From Bacteroidota bacterium (lineage in GTDB: Bacteria > Bacteroidota > Bacteroidia > Bacteroidales > Prolixibacteraceae): 12,437 nt of DNA. The stretch is taken from the NCBI GenBank assembly GCA_023488865.1, contig JAMDDG010000376.1:1-12437 (forward strand), given 5' to 3'. A program made the position numbers and the translations under genes. The notes under the pieces were generated by a model. It was not told the DNA's origin, made no database searches, and saw only the letters and a list, made by a program, of their open reading frames with translations. Of the stretch, positions 6,437 through 12,437 are shown in pieces (positions within the stretch are counted from its first letter, which is position 1; each line of letters begins with the position of its first letter).

Positions 6437-8119
6437 TCACATCAATTTTTTGTACCGGATCCGGTGAGGCGTGGCATCGCCCAATCTTTTTTTCTTGTTC
6501 TCTTCATATTCTGAATAGCTTCCCTCAAAGAAATAGATTTGTGAATCTCCCTCAAAAGCCAGGATATGCGTGGCGATCCTGTCCAAAAACCACCGGTCAT
6601 GCGAGATGACCACACAGCAACCGGCAAAACTGTCGAGTCCCTCTTCCAATGCCCGTAAAGTATTGATGTCGATGTCATTGGTTGGCTCATCCAAAAGCAA
6701 CACATTGGCCCCTGATTTTAGCGTGAGCGCCAGGTGAAGCCTGTTTCGTTCACCTCCCGATAATACACCGCATTTTTTCTCCTGATCAGATCCGCTGAAA
6801 TTGAATTTGGATACGAAGGCCCTGGCATTGATCATCCTTCCGCCAACCAACACCTCATCGGTACCGCCTGATAAAATCTGATAAACAGTTTTCTCCGGGT
6901 CAATCTCTGCATGAGATTGATCGGCATACCCTATTTTTACGGTTTCACCTACCGTGAAGGTTCCGGAATCGGAACTTTCAAGTCCCATAATCATTCGGAA
7001 CAGGGTAGTTTTTCCAGCGCCGTTAGGCCCGATCACGCCAACGATCCCATTGGGCGGAAGTGTGAAATTGAGGTTTTCAAAGAGTAAGCGTTCGCCATAA
7101 CCTTTTGAGACATTCTCTGCGATGATTACTTTGTCCCCCAGACGAGGTCCGTTGGGGATAAAAAGTTCCAGTTTATCCTCTTTTTGTTTAACATCCTCGT
7201 TGAGCAGTTTCTCATAAGCTCCCAACCTGGCCTTTGATTTCGCCTGCCTGGCCTTGGGGCTCATTCTGACCCATTCCAGCTCCCGTTCGAGGGTTTTACG
7301 GCGTTTCGAAGCACCTTTTTCCTCCATCTCGAGACGCTTTTGTTTCTGTTCAAGCCAACTGGAATAATTCCCTTTCCAGGGGATGCCTTCACCACGGTCG
7401 AGTTCCAGGATCCAACCGGCTACATTGTCGAGGAAATAGCGATCGTGGGTGATACAAATCACCGTTCCCGGGTATTGTTGCAGGTGTTGTTCAAGCCAGT
7501 CGATTGATTCTGCATCCAGGTGGTTGGTTGGCTCGTCCAATAACAGGATATCAGGCTGTTTCAGTAGCAATCTGCACAAAGCGACCCTGCGGCGTTCGCC
7601 TCCTGAAAGAACGGTAACAGGGGTGTCCCCGTCCGGACAGCGAAGGGCATCCATGGCGCGTTCCAGTTTATTTTCGAGGTTCCAGGCGTCAGTTGCATCA
7701 ATTTTCTCTTGCAGTTTGGCCTGACGTTCCATCAGCTTGTCCATCTTATCCGGATCTTCGTAAACTTCAGGTAACCCAAACTGCAGGTTGATATTCTCGA
7801 ATTCTGCGAGCAAGTCGACAATTTCCTGCGCCCCTTCCTGAACGATGCCCATCACCGTTTTGGCGGGATCCAACTGCGGATCCTGAGATAAGTGGCCCAC
7901 AGTATAACCTGGAGAGAAGGCCAACTCGCCGTTGAAATCTTTCTCAATTCCGGCGATAATCTTCAACAAAGTTGACTTACCAGAACCGTTCAATCCAATG
8001 ATACCAATCTTGGCACCCAGGAAAAAAGAAAGTGAAATATCTTTAATAACCTGTTTTTGAGGCGGGTAAGTTTTACTCACCTTGTACATCGAAAATATAA
8101 TTTGCTTATCGTCGCTCAT
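6437..8119 (-). CDS. ettA: ABC-F ATPase, energy-dependent translational throttle protein EttA
   Basis: EttA is a soluble ABC-F protein that binds the ribosomal E site and gates entry into elongation according to the ATP/ADP state. The 560-residue protein has two ABC cassettes and no membrane segment. Cassette 1 has Walker A GLNGSGKST (42-50), signature LSGGE (171-175) and LLLDEPTNHLD (192-202). Cassette 2 has Walker A GPNGAGKTT (364-372), signature LSGGE (453-457) and LLLDEPTNDID (474-484). Between them is the charged linker (about 255-310, RELEWVRMSPKARQAKSKAR), and the cassette 1 arm insertion with EDPDKMDKLMERQAKLQ is also EttA-like. Length and motifs favour EttA over Uup or resistance-type ABC-F proteins. 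It is monocistronic, with its own promoter and terminator. Confidence 0.94.
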   Translation of the reverse strand: MSDDKQIIFSMYKVSKTYPPQKQVIKDISLSFFLGAKIGIIGLNGSGKSTLLKIIAGIEKDFNGELAFSPGYTVGHLSQDPQLDPAKTVMGIVQEGAQEIVDLLAEFENINLQFGLPEVYEDPDKMDKLMERQAKLQEKIDATDAWNLENKLERAMDALRCPDGDTPVTVLSGGERRRVALCRLLLKQPDILLLDEPTNHLDAESIDWLEQHLQQYPGTVICITHDRYFLDNVAGWILELDRGEGIPWKGNYSSWLEQKQKRLEMEEKGASKRRKTLERELEWVRMSPKARQAKSKARLGAYEKLLNEDVKQKEDKLELFIPNGPRLGDKVIIAENVSKGYGERLLFENLNFTLPPNGIVGVIGPNGAGKTTLFRMIMGLESSDSGTFTVGETVKIGYADQSHAEIDPEKTVYQILSGGTDEVLVGGRMINARAFVSKFNFSGSDQEKKCGVLSGGERNRLHLALTLKSGANVLLLDEPTNDIDINTLRALEEGLDSFAGCCVVISHDRWFLDRIATHILAFEGDSQIYFFEGSYSEYEENKKKRLGDATPHRIRYKKLM

Positions 8120-8143
8120 CTGTCTATTTTTTTAAATATGTTG

Positions 8144-8174
8144 CAAAATTCGTCTTTTCCTTTGGAATGACAAA
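8144..8174 (-). promoter_or_regulatory. Promoter for ettA
   Basis: Read on the minus strand, TTTG (8174-8171) is followed after exactly 19 nt by GAATTTTG (8151-8144). The latter matches 7 of 8 positions of the Bacteroidota -7 element TAnnTTTG, with G in place of the first T. The spacing matches the usual -33/-7 arrangement, and the element ends 24 nt before the ettA start codon. Confidence 0.6.
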
Positions 8175-8220
8175 TGTTAAAAGATTTTTAGTCCTAACAC
8201 AGGTTAATTGTTTTTAATGC

Positions 8221-8228
8221 TAAATTTG
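8221..8228 (+). promoter_or_regulatory. Candidate -7 promoter element for the 8257-8643 gene
   Basis: TAAATTTG matches TAnnTTTG at every fixed position and lies 28 nt before the ATG at 8257, a suitable distance for a short leader. No good -33 TTTG or TTG is found at the usual spacing; the nearest TTG, at 8208-8210, is too close. The gene therefore probably has its own transcript, divergent from ettA. Confidence 0.5.
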
Positions 8229-8256
8229 AATACAAAAGAACCTTAATATTATCATC

Positions 8257-8643
8257 ATGAGAAAATTTCTAACCCGTCTTTTGGTTATCCTTGTTCTTCT
8301 AATAGGCTCTTACGTTTACTGGAAATACTATTATACCTACAGCGAAGGCTACCGGGCCGGTTTGTTGCAAAAATTTTCCAGCAAAGGGTCCCTCTTTAAA
8401 ACTTACGAAGGGGAAATTATCTTGAGTAGCGTCCAATCTGCCAACAACATAGCCCTTGCTTCGGAGAAATTTTTCTTTTCGGTAACGGAAGAAGAAGTAG
8501 CAAATAAAATTGAAAGATTACAGGGTGAAAACGTGGTTGTGCACTATACCCAAAAAAACGCCACGCTACTCTGGAGGGGTGAAACGCCTTATCTTGTTGA
8601 CAGTGTGATCCCCAGTCATATTTTTAAAGGGGAGAAGCAATAA
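8257..8643 (+). CDS. Uncharacterised small membrane-anchored protein
   Basis: I do not recognise a function for this 128-residue protein. One N-terminal hydrophobic segment (about 7-24, flanked by basic residues R2-K3 and R7) should anchor it in the inner membrane, with the rest facing the periplasm; a lipobox is absent. After the anchor come the patterns YSEGYRAG (28-35) and FKTYEGEI (47-54), then a mixed beta/alpha region with a Trp-containing strand (ATLLWRGETPYLV, 102-114). Similar short proteins are widespread in Bacteroidota. From memory, some carry the name 6-phosphogluconate dehydrogenase, which nothing here supports: there is no nucleotide-binding motif and the protein is far too short. 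It stands alone between divergent ettA and convergent mltD, with a good -7 element upstream. Confidence 0.85.
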   Translation: MRKFLTRLLVILVLLIGSYVYWKYYYTYSEGYRAGLLQKFSSKGSLFKTYEGEIILSSVQSANNIALASEKFFFSVTEEEVANKIERLQGENVVVHYTQKNATLLWRGETPYLVDSVIPSHIFKGEKQ

Positions 8644-8664
8644 ATGGGTAATGTAGTCACAGCG

Positions 8665-10308
8665 TCAGGACCGCTTTGGGATCTTCAATTGCTGTCCCGG
8701 GTATAGCCCCCTGACATTGTGGATGTTGTTAAATTCCCTCAAATCAGCATCAGTAATGCCGGGGAATTTTTTAGCAATGGTGAAAAGGCTGTCCCCTCGT
8801 TGAACAATATAGAGGATATATTCGCCTGATGCATCAGATTCACCTTTTGAATCCGTAACTACAGCAGGGGTATCCGTTTTATTTTCTTTTACACCGGATG
8901 AATTGTTCGCCAATTCTTGTTGACCGATTTTGGGCTTTTCAATGACAGCTTCTTTGTTCTTTAAAGACTTTCCGGGTACGTAGATAGCAATGCGTTGCCC
9001 AATTTGCAGCGTTTTTTTCCTAAAATTGTTCCATGCTCTTAAATCGTTGATTGTAACCCTGTATTTACTGGCAATTAAACCTAAATTTTCGCCGGATCTA
9101 ACCACATGGGTGATTTCCCTCATTCCGTCCACTGAAACTACTTTTGAGCTGTGCCCACTGCTTTTGAGCGGAACTAATTGGTTGTTGGGGAAGTACCTGT
9201 CGCGGTCGTAGGCGAATATTTGGTTCTCGTTGTCGATGAAAGCAGATACGGCGTCGTTGGGCAACTTTAGGATATATGGTTTGTCCGGCCTGGCCGGAAT
9301 AATATCGCGACGATATTGTGGGTTCAATTGTCTAAGCTCCTCGACAGAAATATTCATTACTGCTGCCAATTGACCAAAATTCAGGTAGTTATGAACTTTA
9401 ATTGTGTCTGTTATGACTTTGAAAGCTGGTTCAGCCGCTTCCAGTTTATGCTGTTTTGCATAGTGTACCATATAGGATGCAGCAATAAAAACGGGTATGT
9501 ATCCACGTGTTTCCCTGGGCAATGAGTGGTAAATTGCCCAATAACTTTGTTTACCTCCATTGCGCCTGACCGCTTTGTTAATATTCCCGGGACCGCAGTT
9601 ATAAGCAGCAATCACTACATGCCAGTCGCCGTAGATTGCATAGAGGTCGCGAAGGTACCTGGCGGCTGCGTCGGAGGATTTGATGGGGTCGCTCCTTTCG
9701 TCAATAAATGAGTTGACTTCCAGTCCGTATAATTTTGCGGTACCCACCATGAATTGCCACAAACCAACAGCGCCGGCCCTGGAGCGGGCAATCGGGTTAA
9801 GTGCAGATTCAATGATTGGCAGGTATTTGAGCTCATAAGGTAAGTTATACCTTTCCAGCGCTTCTTCAAAAATCGGGAAGTAGTATTTCGAAAGGCCCAA
9901 TATGTAAGAGGTGAGTTCCCGTTTCCTGATGGTATACAAACCGATCAAATTGCGGACAGTTTCGTTGTAGGGTAGGGGCAGGAAAGAATCGATGGCTTGT
10001 AGTCTGCTAATATAAAGTGAATCAGGCAGATAATTTCTGAGTTCCTCAGGTATGGAGTCGATCGAATCTTTATGGTAGGCAAAAGCGTTTTTGATGTACC
10101 AGGTATTTACCAAAGAATCCAGTTTGTCGGATACAAACAGGTTAAGATTGTCATTTACCATTTTGTCGGCCATTCGGTTGGCGACAGAATCAGTTCCCCA
10201 GATTTTTTGTTCTTCTTCGGCAGTGATTGGTTTCGTTTGAACTTGTGCCAGTGCACCAATGGAGAGAGCAAGGAAGCTCAGGACTAAAATGTTAACTCTT
10301 ATTCTCAT
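8665..10308 (-). CDS. mltD: MltD-like membrane-bound lytic transglycosylase with LysM domains
   Basis: Lytic transglycosylases cleave peptidoglycan glycan strands to 1,6-anhydroMurNAc ends. The 547-residue protein has a Sec signal peptide (1-21, cleavage near ALA/QVQ). The SLT (GH23) domain spans about 150-285, with catalytic Glu167 in PIIESALNP, then GAVGLWQFM (179-187) and IAAYNCGPGN (233-242). A degenerate LysM-like repeat lies at about 308-350 (LNFGQLAAVMNISVEELRQLNP). Two clear LysM domains follow, at about 400-444 (HVVRSGENLGLIASKY) and 499-544 (YIVQRGDSLFTIAKKF), joined by a low-complexity linker. No Cys lies at the signal cleavage site, so unlike E. coli MltD it does not look like a lipoprotein. 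It is the last gene of the parAB-DUF5683 operon, 14 bp after the DUF5683 gene. Confidence 0.93.
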   Translation of the reverse strand: MRIRVNILVLSFLALSIGALAQVQTKPITAEEEQKIWGTDSVANRMADKMVNDNLNLFVSDKLDSLVNTWYIKNAFAYHKDSIDSIPEELRNYLPDSLYISRLQAIDSFLPLPYNETVRNLIGLYTIRKRELTSYILGLSKYYFPIFEEALERYNLPYELKYLPIIESALNPIARSRAGAVGLWQFMVGTAKLYGLEVNSFIDERSDPIKSSDAAARYLRDLYAIYGDWHVVIAAYNCGPGNINKAVRRNGGKQSYWAIYHSLPRETRGYIPVFIAASYMVHYAKQHKLEAAEPAFKVITDTIKVHNYLNFGQLAAVMNISVEELRQLNPQYRRDIIPARPDKPYILKLPNDAVSAFIDNENQIFAYDRDRYFPNNQLVPLKSSGHSSKVVSVDGMREITHVVRSGENLGLIASKYRVTINDLRAWNNFRKKTLQIGQRIAIYVPGKSLKNKEAVIEKPKIGQQELANNSSGVKENKTDTPAVVTDSKGESDASGEYILYIVQRGDSLFTIAKKFPGITDADLREFNNIHNVRGLYPGQQLKIPKRS

Positions 10309-10322
10309 GGCAACTCAAATAA

Positions 10323-10964
10323 TTAAAAATTAAACGCAACATTGATTCCGATTACCTGAGAACCCCGGCCAAAATTCATCGGCATTGGGTCAACACGCAT
10401 ACTCAAATCGTCGCTGATATCAAAATCAAACAGGTTAGCATCAACGCTTGCATCGATGATACTCAGAACATGCAAAGCAGCAATGGCAATGATACTCATA
10501 TCCCTGTTCCTCCGGTAGTAATCCTTGCCACTTTTCAATTGTGTTTTAAAACCTTCGAAATGCGAAGGATTGACATTCATATCCCAATATGGAATTTTAA
10601 ACAAATTGTTCAGATAGTCCTTGTCTGTTTTACTCATTAAATCTACAGACTGATATTTCGCAATGGTTCTGTAGGCATCAAAATAGTCGCTGTAATTGTT
10701 GTTGTTCCAACCAAACAAATAAATTAACCCTGCATAACCACCGTAGATGATGGGAAGTTTCCAGTATTTCCCGTTGTAAACCTGCCCTAAACCCGGGAAC
10801 AAGGCGGCATATATGGAAGCCTTCTTGGGCGAAAGTACTTTTTTTTGTATAGAAACGGAAATTTTTGAGCTGTCTTTTTGGACACTAAATTTCTGTGCTT
10901 CCAGATTGAAGCAGAAGAGAAATAAAATGAGGCCAACCAAAAACCCTTTCAAAGCAATTTTCAA
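10323..10964 (-). CDS. DUF5683 family envelope protein
   Basis: This 213-residue protein has no known biochemical role. It starts with a signal peptide (1-23, LFLFCFNLEA/QK). A conserved block follows at about 46-81, PKKASIYAALFPGLGQVYNG then KYWKLPIIYGGYAGLIY, which is the hallmark of DUF5683. A second hydrophobic stretch lies at about 157-170 (SIIAIAALHVLSII), before DASVDANLFDFD. The C-terminus GINVAFNF ends in Phe with alternating hydrophobics, like an outer-membrane beta-signal, though the rest does not look like a full barrel. In Bacteroidota this family is usually encoded beside parB, as here (18 bp after parB, 14 bp before mltD). A role linked to envelope or cell-wall work is inferred from this context only. 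Confidence 0.88.
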   Translation of the reverse strand: MKIALKGFLVGLILFLFCFNLEAQKFSVQKDSSKISVSIQKKVLSPKKASIYAALFPGLGQVYNGKYWKLPIIYGGYAGLIYLFGWNNNNYSDYFDAYRTIAKYQSVDLMSKTDKDYLNNLFKIPYWDMNVNPSHFEGFKTQLKSGKDYYRRNRDMSIIAIAALHVLSIIDASVDANLFDFDISDDLSMRVDPMPMNFGRGSQVIGINVAFNF

Positions 10965-10982
10965 ATCAATTTAATTAACTGA

Positions 10983-11858
10983 TTATGAATCTAATCTGTC
11001 AAAAATTCCAATAATCCGTTCCAAATCTTTCGAGTCATTGAAAGGGATTTCGATTTTCCCTTTGTATTGATCGTTTATTTTCAGTCCGATGTTACTGTTG
11101 AAATATTTACCAAGATGTTTCTTCAAATCTTTGAATTGATCTGTCATAGAGGATTCTTTTGCTGGTTTGGAAGGTGTTTCTTCTTCGCCGGAGCTCAATT
11201 TGCGCACGATATCTTCAGTTTTACGAACGGAAAAATCGTATTTGACGACCTGTCTGTAGACCATTACCTGGGTTTCGGAATCGGGAATATTAATCAGTGC
11301 GCGGGCATGTCCCATGGTAACCTCCTGTTCCCTGATCGCTTTCTGGATGACTGCCGGTAATTTTAACAAACGGAGGTAGTTCGAAATGGTGGACCTTTTC
11401 TTCCCAACCCGGTCGCTGAGGCTCTCCTGGGTAAGTTTACACTCCTCCATCAACCGTTGGTAGCTCAAGGCCACTTCAATGGCATCCAGGTCTTCGCGCT
11501 GAATGTTTTCTACCAGGGCAAGTTCAAGCATGGCTTCATCTCCGGCTTCCCTGACGAAGGCGGGTACTTTTGTCAATCCGGCTAACTTGGAAGCCCTGAA
11601 CCTTCTTTCTCCGGCAATGATCTGGTATCTTTTTTCTCCCAACCTGCGCAAGGTGATGGGTTGAATGATTCCCAATTCCTTGATGGAAGCTGCCAGTTCG
11701 TTCAAGGCCTCTTCGTCGAAGTGAACGCGTGGCTGAAAAGGGTTAGCTTCAATTTCAGAGATTGGAATTTCGTTGGATACCGGATTTTGTTCCCGTATCA
11801 CATTAGAATCATCTATCAGGGCACCTAAACCTCTGCCGAGTGCATTCCGTTTTTGCAT
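10983..11858 (-). CDS. parB: Chromosome partitioning protein ParB (Spo0J)
   Basis: ParB binds parS sites, loads and slides as a CTP-dependent clamp, and works with ParA to segregate chromosome origins. The 291 residues show the expected order. The N-terminal ALGRGLGALI (6-15) is the ParA-contacting peptide. The CTP-binding ParB/Srx domain follows, with NPFQPR (39-44), GERRFRA (83-89) and ENIQRED (117-123). A helix-turn-helix DNA-binding region lies at about 142-165 (LTQESLSDRVGKKRSTISNY), with HARAL at 184-188. The C-terminal dimerisation domain (about 240-290) comes after a low-complexity linker (222-238). It lies 24 bp after parA and is clearly in the same operon. No parS-like palindrome was found in this window. 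Confidence 0.97.
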   Translation of the reverse strand: MQKRNALGRGLGALIDDSNVIREQNPVSNEIPISEIEANPFQPRVHFDEEALNELAASIKELGIIQPITLRRLGEKRYQIIAGERRFRASKLAGLTKVPAFVREAGDEAMLELALVENIQREDLDAIEVALSYQRLMEECKLTQESLSDRVGKKRSTISNYLRLLKLPAVIQKAIREQEVTMGHARALINIPDSETQVMVYRQVVKYDFSVRKTEDIVRKLSSGEEETPSKPAKESSMTDQFKDLKKHLGKYFNSNIGLKINDQYKGKIEIPFNDSKDLERIIGIFDRLDS

Positions 11859-11882
11859 AATACTTCAATAATTCTTTAATTA

Positions 11883-12437
11883 TCAAACAATCTCATTGTG
11901 ATCTATCCTGGTCATCTTGTTTTTTTGTAACAACTCACGGGCCAGGTTCAGATAACTTTGCGCCCCTTTGGAGCCGATATCGTACGAAACGACCGGGAGG
12001 CCATAGCTTGGGGCTTCCGACAACCGGATATTTCTTGTAATGAGACTTTCGAATACCATATTCTGGAAATGTTTCTTCACCTCGTCATGGACCTGGTTGG
12101 ATAGGTTAAGACGGGAATCAAACATGGTAAGCAGGAAGCCTTCAATTTGCAATTCAGGATTTAACCTGCTTTGAATGATCTTGATGGTATTCAGTAGTTT
12201 CCCTAAACCTTCGAGGGCAAAATATTCGCATTGTACGGGTATGATTACGGAATCAGAGGCTGTGAGGGCATTGACCGTAATCAATCCAAGGGAGGGCGAA
12301 CAATCGATGAAAATGAAATCATACTCATTTCTGATCTTTTCTATGACAGATCTCAATATTTTTTCACGATTGGGCATATTCAGCATTTCTATCTCAGCGC
12401 CAACTAAATCGATGTGGGAGGGAATCAGGTCAAAGCC
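11883..12437 (-). CDS. parA: Chromosome partitioning ATPase ParA (Soj), 5' end cut by the window
   Basis: ParA is a nucleoid-bound ATPase that moves ParB-parS complexes. Only the C-terminal 184 residues lie in the window. The reading frame stays open through 12437, and the residues before the first internal Met (GFDLIPSHIDLVGAEIE) match the family, so that Met at 12386 is not the start. The Walker A deviant P-loop is therefore outside. Walker B is visible as FIFIDCSPSLGLITVNAL, followed by VIIPVQCEYFALEGL and the C-terminal LSEAPSYGLPV typical of chromosomal Soj/ParA. parB follows after 24 bp. Pairing with the GRGLGALI-type ParB supports a chromosomal rather than a plasmid system. Confidence 0.96.
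   Translation of the reverse strand, partial: GFDLIPSHIDLVGAEIEMLNMPNREKILRSVIEKIRNEYDFIFIDCSPSLGLITVNALTASDSVIIPVQCEYFALEGLGKLLNTIKIIQSRLNPELQIEGFLLTMFDSRLNLSNQVHDEVKKHFQNMVFESLITRNIRLSEAPSYGLPVVSYDIGSKGAQSYLNLARELLQKNKMTRIDHNEIV

Noticed and set aside
9493..9513. CACGTG core (ATCCACGTGTTT) as a possible parS site for the nearby ParB
   Set aside because: Only the central six bases are palindromic. The flanks do not match the parS consensus TGTTTCACGTGAAACA or its CC/GG variant, and the site lies inside mltD coding sequence.
11883..12386. parA as a complete 167-residue gene starting at 12386
   Set aside because: The frame is open to the window edge and the upstream residues match ParA, while Walker A is missing. 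The gene is cut by the window, not short.

Overview
This 12.4-kb window looks like an ordinary chromosomal stretch from a member of the Bacteroidota, probably Bacteroidales-like. The evidence is the gene content and order (parA-parB-DUF5683-LysM lytic transglycosylase; sppA-lpxK-punA), A-rich start regions with no clear Shine-Dalgarno sequences, and several matches to the Bacteroidota -7 promoter element TAnnTTTG. LpxK shows a Gram-negative cell with lipid A. The order and genus cannot be fixed from the sequence alone.

Layout. Positions 1-320 hold two nearly identical tRNA-Glu(UUC) genes in tandem, followed at once by rpsT (ribosomal protein S20), which ends at a strong intrinsic terminator. 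Next on the plus strand are radC and upp (uracil phosphoribosyltransferase). folK (folate synthesis) runs on the minus strand, convergent with upp and divergent from sppA. sppA, lpxK and punA form a tight plus-strand operon: sppA and lpxK are 5 bp apart, and lpxK and punA overlap by 56 nt. A 12-bp hairpin separates punA from the convergent minus-strand ettA-type ABC-F gene. ettA and a small membrane-anchored protein of unknown function diverge from a 137-bp region with a recognisable promoter for each. From 8665 to the right edge, four minus-strand genes are closely spaced: parA (cut by the window edge), parB, a DUF5683 envelope protein and an MltD-like lytic transglycosylase with LysM domains.

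How the genes fit together. The left and middle parts are housekeeping: translation (tRNA-Glu, S20, EttA), pyrimidine and purine salvage (Upp, PNP), folate synthesis (FolK) and envelope upkeep (SppA, LpxK). The right-hand operon joins chromosome segregation (ParAB) to peptidoglycan remodelling, which suggests segregation and cell-wall or division functions are co-expressed.

I saw no mobile element, CRISPR array, phage gene, toxin-antitoxin pair or secondary-metabolite gene, and no convincing new system. The points most worth a second look are the compensatory base-pair change between the tRNA copies, the Asp in the purine-specificity position of PNP, the long lpxK/punA overlap, and the uncharacterised genes at 8257-8643 and 10323-10964.
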